Shown in pieces: positions 8,422 to 16,474 of a stretch of 27,210 nucleotides of DNA. This DNA is from Deltaproteobacteria bacterium. GTDB lineage: Bacteria; Desulfobacterota; Desulfuromonadia; Desulfuromonadales; BM103. The stretch lies in NCBI GenBank assembly GCA_024636215.1, contig JAGXHL010000025.1, positions 1 through 27,210 on the forward strand. The letters are read 5' to 3'. The notes under the pieces are model-generated. The model did no database searches, was not told where the DNA came from, and was given only the letters and a program-made list of their open reading frames with translations. Position 1 is the stretch's first letter. Every line of letters starts with the position of its first letter. The position numbers and the translations under genes were made by a program.

Positions 8422-8537
8422 CAGCTTTATGGGTTACTGGGTACTGGTCGAGAAAAGGTAAATACGTGACCTTTGTCGACGAATATGTTAGTTTGCGCAT
8501 TGTGATTGATTTGACCCTATCGATTTTTATGTGTTAA

Positions 8538-9593
8538 GTGGGGATCGCCTTGTCAACTGACGCCCATCTGCTTAAAACTTTGGAACGACGCAACCGCGAA
8601 CTCGAAGTTCTTATTGAGATCGGCAAGGCTTTAACCTCGACGGTTGAGCTTGAGAAGGTGCTGACCCTGATCATGGACCAGGTCGGCCGACTGCTGAAAA
8701 CTCAATCCTGGTCACTGCTGCTGCGCGATGAGGACAGCGGCGATTTGACGTTTGAAATCGCGGTGTCACCGGCCTCGGAGAAGCTCAAGGGGATGAAAGT
8801 CCCAGCCGGTGAAGGCTTCGCTGGTTGGGTTGCAGAGCACGGCGAAGCACTGGTTATCCCTGATGTCAGTGCCGATGAGCGCTTTTCCGACCAGTTTGAC
8901 AAAGCCTCCTCTTTTATCACCCAATCTGTCCTTTGTGTGCCGGTCCGCAGTAAAGATCATGTCCTCGGCGTTATCGAACTGGTGAATGGGCCCAATGAAA
9001 AGGTCTTCAAAAACGCCGACCTGCAGATTCTTCTCACCATCGCCGACTATGCCGCGATTGCCATTGAAAACGCCCGCAACTTCATGCGCATCAGCGAACT
9101 GGTTATCACCGATCATCTCACCGGCCTCTACAACGGCCGCTACCTGCATACCCTGATTGATGAAGAGATCGAGCGGGTCCGTCGATTTGGCGGCAAACTG
9201 TCACTGATCTTCATCGACCTCGATTTCTTCAAAAAAGTCAACGATACCTGCGGTCACCTGGTCGGCAGTCGCACCCTCGCCGAGATCGGCAAACTGATCA
9301 AGGACAACGTTCGAAAAATCTGCAAGTCGGCCCGCTATGGTGGTGACGAATTCGTTATCGTTCTGCCGAACACCGGCAAGAGCGGTGCCATGACCCTGGC
9401 GACCAAACTCTGCGAAATTTTCCGCGCTTATGATTTCCGTGATGACAACGACATCCCCTTCAAAATGACAGCAAGTTTTGGTATTGCCACTTTTCCCGAC
9501 GATGCTGATTCCAAGGATGATTTGATTCGCCTGGCCGATCAGGCGATGTACCGTGTCAAAGAATCCACCCGCGACGCGGTGCTCTCGGCCTGA
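8538..9593 (+). CDS. GAF-GGDEF diguanylate cyclase
   Basis: A 351-residue soluble protein. A GAF sensor domain spans about 33-180 (PAGEGFAGWVAEHGEAL, SVLCVPV, GVIELVN) and a GGDEF domain about 185-348. Catalytic features are present: DHLTGLYNGRYL, the metal-binding FIDLDFFKKVND, and an intact GGDEF at 268-272, so it should make cyclic di-GMP from GTP. The inhibitory I-site position reads RKIC (259-262) instead of RxxD, so product feedback inhibition is probably weak or absent. The start is unsure: GTG 8538 has no clear ribosome-binding site, whereas TTG 8550 lies six bases after GGGGA. It could link the sensory block to cyclic di-GMP output. Confidence 0.9.
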   Translation: MGIALSTDAHLLKTLERRNRELEVLIEIGKALTSTVELEKVLTLIMDQVGRLLKTQSWSLLLRDEDSGDLTFEIAVSPASEKLKGMKVPAGEGFAGWVAEHGEALVIPDVSADERFSDQFDKASSFITQSVLCVPVRSKDHVLGVIELVNGPNEKVFKNADLQILLTIADYAAIAIENARNFMRISELVITDHLTGLYNGRYLHTLIDEEIERVRRFGGKLSLIFIDLDFFKKVNDTCGHLVGSRTLAEIGKLIKDNVRKICKSARYGGDEFVIVLPNTGKSGAMTLATKLCEIFRAYDFRDDNDIPFKMTASFGIATFPDDADSKDDLIRLADQAMYRVKESTRDAVLSA

Positions 9594-9659
9594 GTCTTCC
9601 CGGCACTGGTGAGAGATGGTCAAGAGGATTGTCCAACAGACTCCTGAATGGAGGCAGCA

Positions 9660-10946
9660 GTGGGTCATCACAAATCCAGAGCTTCTTATCAGAAGCTCTC
9701 CAATCGTTTAAATCTTGCGCCGCAAGGCGCACCCCCCGGCGAACTGCTTTATCATATTCTCGACCTGCTCTTCAGCAGCGAGGAGGCGGAACTGGTTGCA
9801 GCGCTACCGATCAAACCCTTTACAGCTTTGCAGGCCGCAAAAAACTGGAAGGTTACCGAAGCTGTCGCCGAGAAGACCCTGCAGCGCCTGGCTGGCAGGG
9901 CTCTGCTGGTGGATTTTCAGCTCAACGGCAGAACCGAGTATGTTCTGCCGCCGCCCATGGCCGGGTTTTTTGAGTTCGCCCTGATGCGGACCCGCGATGA
10001 TATTGACCAGAAACTGTTGAGTGAACTCTACGAGCAGTACGTCAGCGTTGAGGAGGATTTTGTCAAACAGCTTTTCCTCACCGGGAAAACCCCGCTCGGC
10101 CGGGTATTTGTTCAGGAAGCAATTCTGAGCAGTGAAAATGCCCTGCATGTTCTGGATTATGAGAGGGCGACGGAGGTCATAGAGACTGCAACAGAGATAG
10201 GGGTTGGCCTCTGCTACTGCCGGCACAAGCGGCAACATCAGAATCGGGCCTGCGCTGCCGAGATGGATATCTGCATGACCTTTAATGCCGTTGCCGCCTC
10301 GTTGATTCGCAGCGAATATGCCCGCCGTATCGAGCCTGCTGAATGTAAAGAGCTGCTGCATAAAGCCTGGGAGCAGAACCTGGTACAATTCGGCGAGAAT
10401 GTCCAGAACAGGGTCAGCTTCATTTGCAATTGTTGCTCCTGCTGCTGTGAGGCTCTGCTTGCCGCACAGCGCTTCGGCTATCAACATCCCGTGCATACCA
10501 GCAACTTCATCGCCGGGGTGGAACAGAACTGCAGCGGCTGCGGTCGTTGTCTCTCTGCCTGCCCGGTCAAAGTCATCACCCTTGAGGCCGAACAGACTGA
10601 CGGTTCCGGGCGCAAACGCGCCGTCATTGATGAGGAGCTTTGCCTGGGTTGCGGCGTCTGCGTGCGCAACTGCCGGCTCTCCGCTTTGAGCTTGCGCAGC
10701 CGCGCCAGGCGCGTGATCACACCGGTCAATTCAACCCACAAGGCGGTTTTAATGGCGATTGAGCGTGGCAAGCTGCAGAACCTGGTCTTCGATAATCAGG
10801 TGCTTTGGAGTCATCGGGCCCTGGCTGCACTGCTCGGCGCCGTTTTGAAACTGCCCCCGGTAAAAAGAGCGCTGGCTTGCGAGCAGATTGGTTCCCGTTA
10901 TCTCGGCACTCTCTGCGAACATTACGACGCCAGACAGACGCCCTAG
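9660..10946 (+). CDS. Cys-rich 4Fe-4S ferredoxin-domain protein
   Basis: Predicted 428-residue cytoplasmic iron-sulphur protein. The N-terminal ~100 residues look helical and winged-helix-like (LQAAKNWKVTEAVAEKTLQRL). A middle region has C185-x-C187, C198 and C205, then a very dense CNCCSCCCE segment at 256-264. Two ferredoxin-type motifs follow: CSGCGRCLSACP (C291, C294, C297, C301) and CLGCGVCVRNC (C328, C331, C334, C338), enough for two 4Fe-4S clusters. The first group could hold a further cluster. The electron partner is unknown. GTG 9660 is chosen over ATG 9648 because GGAGG (9650-9654) lies five bases before it. The stop codon falls inside an inserted repeat element. Confidence 0.75.
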   Translation: MGHHKSRASYQKLSNRLNLAPQGAPPGELLYHILDLLFSSEEAELVAALPIKPFTALQAAKNWKVTEAVAEKTLQRLAGRALLVDFQLNGRTEYVLPPPMAGFFEFALMRTRDDIDQKLLSELYEQYVSVEEDFVKQLFLTGKTPLGRVFVQEAILSSENALHVLDYERATEVIETATEIGVGLCYCRHKRQHQNRACAAEMDICMTFNAVAASLIRSEYARRIEPAECKELLHKAWEQNLVQFGENVQNRVSFICNCCSCCCEALLAAQRFGYQHPVHTSNFIAGVEQNCSGCGRCLSACPVKVITLEAEQTDGSGRKRAVIDEELCLGCGVCVRNCRLSALSLRSRARRVITPVNSTHKAVLMAIERGKLQNLVFDNQVLWSHRALAALLGAVLKLPPVKRALACEQIGSRYLGTLCEHYDARQTP

Positions 10947-11111
10947 CAGGCTGTCGGACTTATCCATGAGCCGGCTGCAAATCCGGCTGTCTGGCCCATA
11001 TTTCAGCTCCTTTTTGGTCCATAGCTACGGCTATGAGCCTGCAAATGAGCTAAAATCTGTTCTCAAACATCCAAATTTTCGCTTCGGCCCGTATGGTCCG
11101 ACAGACTGCTA
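10944..11111. mobile_element. MITE-like palindromic element, 168 bp
   Basis: Terminal inverted repeats TAGCAGGCTGTCGGAC (10944-10959) and GTCCGACAGACTGCTA (11096-11111) match at 15 of 16 positions. The centre forms a second long hairpin, with AGCTCCTTTTTGGTCCATAGC facing GCTATGAGCCTGCAAATGAGCT around TACG (about 11004-11050). No transposase is encoded. The left terminus supplies the TAG stop of the preceding ferredoxin-like gene. Elements with this layout are dispersed in Desulfuromonadales as I recall; the copy number here is unknown. Confidence 0.7.
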
Positions 11112-11160
11112 GGAGAATATCGGGATTTTTTGATTGTCCCCGCTCCGCTATCAGGTAAGA

Positions 11161-11188
11161 TGTTATTTCTGAGCGAGGCAAAATAACA
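11161..11188. repeat. Short inverted repeat upstream of exported protein gene
   Basis: TGTTATTT (11161-11168) and AAATAACA (11181-11188) are perfect complements around a 12-base spacer. They lie about 40 bases before the next start codon. The site could be an operator or a leader hairpin. No trailing T-run is seen, so a terminator is unlikely. Confidence 0.35.
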
Positions 11189-11225
11189 CCCCTTGAAGAT
11201 TCTGTTGCTATAGATGGAGGAGAGT

Positions 11226-11738
11226 ATGACCAAAATGAGGCCTATCCTTTTTGTTCTGCCGGGTCTGTTGCTGTTGCTGTTGCTGAGCGTGGTTGCCTGG
11301 GCCGGTGGCGTAGCGCCTGGAGATGAAGCCCCTCAGCAACCGGCGGCCCAGGAGAAAGTGTCTGCGACACCCGCACAGACCTCAGCGGCGGTGAGTAGGG
11401 CGCGCCAGGCTGTTGTTGCTCCGCCGCCAGTGGCAGCCTCCAAACAGCCGCCTGCCTCAGCAGCTTCCGTACAGTCCAAAGCGGCCGTCCGGGTCGACAG
11501 AAACAGCTGGATGCTCGGCTCCAGTGCTGGAGAGTGCACTGCCCTTGCCAATGCAAGCCGCAGAACGGGGGATATTGGAAGCTACAACTCTCCACAGGAG
11601 TTTGCCAGGAAACTGCAGCAGCGAGGGCTTCAAACCTTCGTTTTAGATATCGGCGATATCCGCGATCAGGTGGTGCGGGTCAAGGTCCCTGACATTGGAC
11701 TGGACCTGACTTTTATGAAAGCAGCAATGTGCCGTTGA
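11226..11738 (+). CDS. Exported hypothetical protein
   Basis: Predicted 170-residue protein of unknown function. It begins with a signal peptide (basic MTKMR, a long Leu-rich core, then AWAGG as a likely cleavage region). An Ala/Pro/Gln-rich linker follows (about 28-90), and then a small folded-looking domain (about 95-170) with two Cys residues, in the segment AGECTALANASRR and at the penultimate position, that could form a disulphide. Periplasmic location is inferred. GGAGG (11216-11220) sits five bases before ATG 11226, which is preferred over ATG 11214. It stands alone between a repeat element and a convergent cytochrome gene. Confidence 0.65.
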   Translation: MTKMRPILFVLPGLLLLLLLSVVAWAGGVAPGDEAPQQPAAQEKVSATPAQTSAAVSRARQAVVAPPPVAASKQPPASAASVQSKAAVRVDRNSWMLGSSAGECTALANASRRTGDIGSYNSPQEFARKLQQRGLQTFVLDIGDIRDQVVRVKVPDIGLDLTFMKAAMCR

Positions 11739-11830
11739 TTGGCCCGTAACTTTTTATTTGGTTATCCAACGCGGTCAAAACAAACCATAGTCATAACCGG
11801 TCTCACGCAGAGGCACGGAAAGCGCAGCGC

Positions 11831-11864
11831 AACAAGGGGCGGATCATATGATCCGCCCCTTGTT
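11831..11864. terminator. Convergent (bidirectional) terminator hairpin
   Basis: A perfect 34-base palindrome with a GC-rich core (AAGGGGCGGATC and its complement) lies between the plus-strand exported-protein gene ending at 11738 and the minus-strand cytochrome ending at 11902. The outer bases give a TTGTT tail on both strands. Position and symmetry fit a terminator serving both genes. Confidence 0.7.
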
Positions 11865-11901
11865 GGTTAGCGACCGGGCCGAATGCCCGGATTATCTGTG
11901 A

Positions 11902-13863
11902 TTACCAGTTTTCCGAACCATGGCAGGAGGGATTACAACTCTGGCCGTTGTAATTCATCGAACTGTTGATGGTGTCTGCGGGATCCTGCTCGAAAGCAGT
12001 GGTGCTCAGGTTGCTGAAATGACCGGTCTGCAATTTGGCAACATCATGACAGCTAACGCAGGCGACATTTCGTCTCTCTATATGGTAGTTGTGCTCACCG
12101 GAGGAGAAGCTGTTGTACTGTGTCGTGCCGGATTCATGGCAGGATAGGCACTGGGTTTCGACATCGATACTGCCTGCCGTCCAGTCCGGAGTGCGTTGAC
12201 CACCATGACAGCTGATGCTCGAGCAGGTGCCGTCCATATTGTCTGTCGCCGTAGCTGATTGGGCGTTCCACTTGGGCAGGAAGCCGAGATCGACCCAGTC
12301 GTTATGCGTACCACCGGTGTGACAGTTGTCGCAAGTCGTGCCGACGTCGGTCAGCGACGCGTGGACAGCGTGTGCGCCCTCACTGTTCGGGAAGTTGCTG
12401 CCTGATGGCGGTTGGCCGTGACAGGACGTGCAGCTACCGGTGGTCGGCGGAGACGTTGTGCCACCGCCGGTGCCCGTGCCGGGATCGGTGGTGCCGCCCT
12501 GGCTGTCAAAATAGGCGGCCATGGCTGTAATCTCGCCAGCGGACAGGGTGTTGCCGCCATGGCTGGCTGCGTTGCCAAATTTGGTCGTCACGCTGGCACC
12601 GTCTCCGGCCAGATCCATGATGCCGGTTGCTGTGCCGAGCGTATGGCATCCTGCGCAATTTGCAGAGAAGATCGCAGCTGCGTCGGGCGTGCCGGTGGTC
12701 GGCGGAGACGTTGTGCCACCGCCGGTGCCCGTGCCGGGATCGGTGGTGCCGCCCTGGCTGTCAAAATAGGCGGCCATGGCTGTGATCTCGTCAGCGGACA
12801 GGGTGTTGTTGCCGCCATGGCTGGCTGCGTTGCCAAATTTAGTTGTCACCTTGGCGCCATCAGTGGCCAGATCCATGATGCCGGTCGCTGTGCCGAGCGT
12901 ATGGCATCCTGCGCAATTTGCAGAGAAGATCGCTGCTGCGTCGGGTGTGCCGGTGGTTGGCGGTGTGCCGGTGGTCGGCGGTGTCATCGTGCCGCCACCG
13001 TCGCCGGTACCAGGATTGGTCGACCCTCCCTGGTTGGCAAGATAATTATCCATGGCGTTCGCAGCAAACTGATCAATGGTTGTTGATGGCACGGATTGGT
13101 TGCCTGCTGCAATTTGCTGACGGACCTGACTGGCAACCATGTTGTTAATGTTGGTCGCCGCGTTGGCCATGTCGCCGACAGTAAAATCGGCGCCCTGTGT
13201 GGCGATCATCTCCTGAAAAAAGACCGGGTTCAGACTGTCCCTGACCACGGCTGCGATATCATTAAGGCTCGCCGCAGATCCGCTCACCGCTGTCGGGCTG
13301 TTGTAATCGAAGTTTTGGTTGGCCACCATGAAGGTATTGATCGCCATATTGGCCTGCAGGGGAATCAGGTCGGCGGCGGTGACACTGCCGGTTTTGGTGG
13401 CCAGGTCGGCCATTGGATCACTGTAGAGTGTCTCCTCGGTCAATCCGGGCAGACCGGCGCTGGTCATTATCTGGATGACGGCAGCCGGCGACATGCCGTT
13501 GGCCAGCAGGGTGGTCAGCGGAGAGACCACCACTGGTTCGACATCGCCAGCGACAAACTTGCGCTTGATTACGCCTTCGAAAGCTGCGTTGCCATGTTGC
13601 CCCTTGACGCCGTCACGAATCCGAATAATCGATCCTTCAGAAAGCGCATTGGCAAAAACGAACCGACCTGTGGCCGTCGACTTCGTGCTCTGCTGGAGGT
13701 GCTGGCCATCTGCGGCAATTTCTTCGAACTCGGCACCGACGATATAAGGGTCAACTGCAATACCGGTTGTGCCGGTGCTGGTAGAATCACTACCACCCCC
13801 ACCACCACAGGCCGTCATAAAAAACGTCATTAAAATCATTGTCGCCCATGTGCATAATTTCAT
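11902..13863 (-). CDS. Multiheme c-type cytochrome lipoprotein (CxxxxCH/CxxCH type)
   Basis: A 653-residue secreted lipoprotein. The signal peptide ends in a lipobox, FMTAC, with Cys19 for lipid attachment, followed by Gly/Ser/Thr. Residues ~30-290 form a hydrophilic region with no motif I recognise. Two near-identical cytochrome c units follow, each with CAGCHTLG and separated by Gly/Thr/Pro linkers. The C-terminal part carries CTSCH, CDNCH, CSSISCH, CLSCH, CVSCH and CNPSCH. That makes six canonical CxxCH sites, one CX4CH and one CX3CH, so up to eight haems. The mixed spacing is a mark of the GSu_C4xC__C2xCH family of Geobacter-like bacteria. It probably carries electrons at the cell surface. 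AGGAGA lies a few bases before the ATG. Confidence 0.9.
   Translation of the reverse strand: MKLCTWATMILMTFFMTACGGGGGSDSTSTGTTGIAVDPYIVGAEFEEIAADGQHLQQSTKSTATGRFVFANALSEGSIIRIRDGVKGQHGNAAFEGVIKRKFVAGDVEPVVVSPLTTLLANGMSPAAVIQIMTSAGLPGLTEETLYSDPMADLATKTGSVTAADLIPLQANMAINTFMVANQNFDYNSPTAVSGSAASLNDIAAVVRDSLNPVFFQEMIATQGADFTVGDMANAATNINNMVASQVRQQIAAGNQSVPSTTIDQFAANAMDNYLANQGGSTNPGTGDGGGTMTPPTTGTPPTTGTPDAAAIFSANCAGCHTLGTATGIMDLATDGAKVTTKFGNAASHGGNNTLSADEITAMAAYFDSQGGTTDPGTGTGGGTTSPPTTGTPDAAAIFSANCAGCHTLGTATGIMDLAGDGASVTTKFGNAASHGGNTLSAGEITAMAAYFDSQGGTTDPGTGTGGGTTSPPTTGSCTSCHGQPPSGSNFPNSEGAHAVHASLTDVGTTCDNCHTGGTHNDWVDLGFLPKWNAQSATATDNMDGTCSSISCHGGQRTPDWTAGSIDVETQCLSCHESGTTQYNSFSSGEHNYHIERRNVACVSCHDVAKLQTGHFSNLSTTAFEQDPADTINSSMNYNGQSCNPSCHGSENW
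12441..12953 (-). repeat. Tandem duplication of a cytochrome c domain inside the gene
   Basis: Two consecutive units, 12441-12695 (255 bases) and 12696-12953 (258 bases), are almost identical in DNA. Each encodes one haem-binding CAGCH domain plus its Gly/Thr/Pro-rich linker. They differ by one codon (one versus two Asn in the HGGN segment) and a few substitutions such as T/G and K/S. The high nucleotide identity points to a recent in-frame duplication. Confidence 0.9.
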
Positions 13864-13900
13864 AATTCTCTCCTGTCTCCCTTGTTAGACAAATTAGCAG

Positions 13901-14034
13901 GCAAAGCGATGCTTCGATGTTTCCGGTTATATTGTCGCTTTGCTGGTGGTCGCGAGTCTCCCGGGGGTGGCAGTTCCCCGGTCAGGATTCGCAGGTGCTT
14001 TGATGATGGATTCAAGTAAGCCCGTCAGTTGACG
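13901..14034 (-). promoter_or_regulatory. Structured 5' leader of the cytochrome gene, class unknown
   Basis: The 658-base gene-free stretch 13864-14521 contains, on the minus strand, a leader with several stems. These are 14023-14026 with 14031-14034 (CGTC/GACG), 13961-13966 with 13976-13981 (CCGGGG/CCCCGG, nine-base loop), and 13901-13909 with 13935-13943 (a nine-base-pair stem of GCAAAGCGA type, 25-base loop). The last lies about 40 bases before the start codon. Geobacter cytochromes are often preceded by cyclic di-GMP riboswitches, but the GEMM core (GGCAAACC, GACGCAAAGC) is not present, so no class is assigned. Confidence 0.4.
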
Positions 14035-14104
14035 CTTCCTAAATCCTCCTGAGAGATGAATCTGTGCAATGGATTAAATTACAAATATTAATACCGATAC
14101 TCTG

Positions 14105-14120
14105 AGCAATAAGTTTGCCA
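14105..14120 (-). promoter_or_regulatory. Sigma-54 (-24/-12) promoter for the cytochrome gene
   Basis: On the minus strand TGGCAAACTTATTGCT matches TGGCAC-N5-TTGCW, with intact GG and GC at exact spacing; the only deviation is A for C in the -24 element. The predicted start is near 14094, giving a leader of roughly 230 bases to the ATG at 13863. The -24 element is half of an inverted repeat TGCCA-N4-TGGCA (14116-14129). Confidence 0.65.
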
Positions 14121-14372
14121 AATCTGGCACACTGTTTTTGAGTTGGGGTAATTGTTCTTTAAAATTAGGCAGATAACTATTGTATTAAAAAATGTTCAGG
14201 TGTTTATTTGGAACCAAGGTATGCGTGAGGTGTGGTGTTTATGCGAGTAGTGTGTTGCTGTAACAACAGATTTACAGAGCAAATATGAACAGTGGCTTGT
14301 ATATCTCCACACAGGATTGAACCCGTTGCCGAGAGCACAATACCCATGCAAGAATGTTTCGTCCTGATCTGT

Positions 14373-14410
14373 AAAAAAAGCCCCACAGGCCAGGAGGGGG
14401 TCTGTGGGGC
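14373..14410 (-). terminator. Rho-independent terminator of the transport operon
   Basis: On the minus strand, GCCCCACAG pairs with CTGTGGGGC around a loop of about 13 bases, and the hairpin is followed directly by seven T residues (14379-14373). It lies 112 bases after the stop of the acyl-CoA synthetase, the last gene of the five-gene minus-strand operon. Stem and T-run are textbook quality. Confidence 0.85.
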
Positions 14411-14521
14411 AATGTTCTGTGGGTTTTCCTTGAGGAGGTAGAAATGAAGAATCATCTTCTTGTTTTGATATCTTACTAATTTGGTCAGATATGTCAAGGG
14501 GAAAAATAAAGGAAATAAAAG

Positions 14522-16435
14522 CTATTTGAACAGACGATCAATCAATTCATGATACTTGCGTTCAATCACATGTCGCCGCTTTTTGAAAGTATTTGTCAAC
14601 TCCTCACCGACTGTGAACTCATGCTTGAGGAAGTCGATCTTCTGCAACTTTTCGTAAGGTTTGAAACCATTCTTGGCCTGCAGCAAACGGTTGATTTCAT
14701 TTTTTATTCGCTCACGCATGGCCAGGTCATCCTGCAGTTCTTCGGAGGTCTCGGAGGAATGGCCAAAATGCTCGGTCATGAAATCCTTCAGTTTGTCCCA
14801 GTCCGGTACGATCAGGGCGGCCAATCCTTTGCGATCCTGACCGACCAGAAGTGCGTCATTGACGAAGGGCAGCTGGCCAATAGCGCTTTCAATGCGTGAC
14901 GGGTCGATGTTTTCGCCACTGGCAAGAACAATGATCTCCTTGGAGCGTCCTGTCAGAATCAGTTCTCCAGTTATCGTCAGTTTGCCCAGATCTCCTGTGC
15001 GGAAGAAGCCGTCCGCAGTAAACGCCTTACGATTTTCTTCATCGTTATCATCATAACCATCAAAGACCTGCGGGCCCCTGACTTCAATATTGCCTTCAAT
15101 GCCGGGATCCACAGCCTGATCCTGATTGTCAACGATACGCAGCTCCGTGATACCCACAGGGGGGCCCAGAGTGCCGAAGATTTTACTGTTGTAGCCACGA
15201 CCGGCTATGGCCGGAGCACATTCGGTCATACCGTAAGCGTTGGCAATGCGAAGGCCGATGGCATCGAGCCAGCTTTCCAGATAGGCCGGCAGGGTTCCGC
15301 CGCCACTCACAGCCATCCGTAATTGGCCGCCAAATTTATCCTGCAGTGGTTTAAGCTTCTTCATTGCCAGCCAGTAGGGCACAGCAAGCAGCAGCATCTC
15401 GACCAGCGCAACCATGTTTCGCCAGCAACGAACCAGCGGATTCACGTAGCTGAACTGTGGCAGTTGGCCTGTCAGTTGACGATGGGCATGACGAAAGCGA
15501 ATCGAAGTTTTAACCAGCAGGTTGAAGATCGCAAAAGCGCGAGGGCCCTTCTCCAAAACCGCGGCGTTCGCCTTGGTATAGAGAGATTCCCAAAGTCGCG
15601 GCACCGTCGCCACAAAAGTCGGCCGATAAGCCACCAGATCATTTGAGAAGGTTTTCAGGTTTGAGTAAACGATACAACTGCCGCAACTTAAGGACAGCAA
15701 CTCGAGAGCCCTTTCGAAAATATGCCAACTTGGCAGGATGGAAACCCAGAGATCTTTTTCGCTGATGTCGATCACCGCCGGCAGGCTTTCGGTATTAAAG
15801 AGAATATTGCGGTGGTTGAGCATAACGCCCTTCGGCGTGCCGGTGGTTCCCGAGGTGAAGATAATGGTCACCAGGTCCTTCTGGGTGATGCTTGCCACCA
15901 TGCGATCAAAGTGCTTGAAATCGGCATCGCTTAGGGTGGGGTTCTTAAGAATGTCGCTGTAGGCGTAGAGGCGGTTGAACAGGGTGTGCTTGTCGCTGCC
16001 CTCAATGATGAAGAGGGCTTTGACTTCCTTGTGGGTGCTGAGCATTGCCTGATGGCGGGCCAGAAGGGCGTCTGTTTCGACGATTATAAAAGAACAGCGA
16101 GCATGCTTGAGGATGAACTCCAGTTCCTGGGTCGGTGTTTCACTGCCGCGCGGCACGCTCACGGCACCGAGAGCCATGAGGGCCAGGTCGGTGACAATCC
16201 AGGCGTAGCGATTGTCAGACAGCAGCATAACCCGGCTGCCACGTCCGATCTTACGCTCCTCAAAAGCTCTGGCCAGGAGGATGACATCTTCACGCAGTTT
16301 GGCGTAGTCGACGGTAATCTCCTGCTTGGCGACCCGGTAGACAAAAGCCGGTCGATCGGGGAATTTCTCGCAGGTCGCCATGATCGCGGCGATCACCGAA
16401 GGAGAGCGTGGTTGCCAACTGGAAGAACTTGCCAT
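14522..16435 (-). CDS. Long-chain fatty acid-CoA ligase (AMP-forming)
   Basis: A 637-residue member of the ANL superfamily, in the long-chain acyl-CoA synthetase group. It activates a carboxylic acid with ATP and CoA through an acyl-adenylate. The P-loop IIFTSGTTGTPKG is at 191-203, the adenylate motif YGMTE at 401-405, GDLG at 481-484, the hinge GRSKEIIVLASGENIDP at 496-512, and the C-terminal catalytic Lys lies in ELTNTFKKR (K618/K619). Length fits the group. The upstream permease gene ends 39 bases before its ATG, and a terminator follows, so it is the last gene of the operon. The acid it activates is probably the cargo of the transport proteins (inference). Confidence 0.92.
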   Translation of the reverse strand: MASSSSWQPRSPSVIAAIMATCEKFPDRPAFVYRVAKQEITVDYAKLREDVILLARAFEERKIGRGSRVMLLSDNRYAWIVTDLALMALGAVSVPRGSETPTQELEFILKHARCSFIIVETDALLARHQAMLSTHKEVKALFIIEGSDKHTLFNRLYAYSDILKNPTLSDADFKHFDRMVASITQKDLVTIIFTSGTTGTPKGVMLNHRNILFNTESLPAVIDISEKDLWVSILPSWHIFERALELLSLSCGSCIVYSNLKTFSNDLVAYRPTFVATVPRLWESLYTKANAAVLEKGPRAFAIFNLLVKTSIRFRHAHRQLTGQLPQFSYVNPLVRCWRNMVALVEMLLLAVPYWLAMKKLKPLQDKFGGQLRMAVSGGGTLPAYLESWLDAIGLRIANAYGMTECAPAIAGRGYNSKIFGTLGPPVGITELRIVDNQDQAVDPGIEGNIEVRGPQVFDGYDDNDEENRKAFTADGFFRTGDLGKLTITGELILTGRSKEIIVLASGENIDPSRIESAIGQLPFVNDALLVGQDRKGLAALIVPDWDKLKDFMTEHFGHSSETSEELQDDLAMRERIKNEINRLLQAKNGFKPYEKLQKIDFLKHEFTVGEELTNTFKKRRHVIERKYHELIDRLFK

Positions 16436-16474
16436 GCAGAGTTGTCCTGTTGTTAAGTCGTGTGCCTGTTGCCG

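Noticed and set aside
12441..12953. CRISPR-like repeat array
   Set aside because: The repeats are two long in-frame coding units, not short repeats with unique spacers.
12412..13086. Plus-strand frame with repeated Gly/Ala/Arg-rich sequence
   Set aside because: It is the reverse of the duplicated cytochrome units; its repeats only mirror the real gene.
13901..14060. Cyclic di-GMP (GEMM-I) riboswitch before the cytochrome
   Set aside because: Context would fit, but the GGCAAACC and GACGCAAAGC core segments are not found in the leader.
14204..14497. Minus-strand 97-codon frame after the acyl-CoA synthetase
   Set aside because: It spans the intrinsic terminator, lacks a ribosome-binding site and shows no domain.
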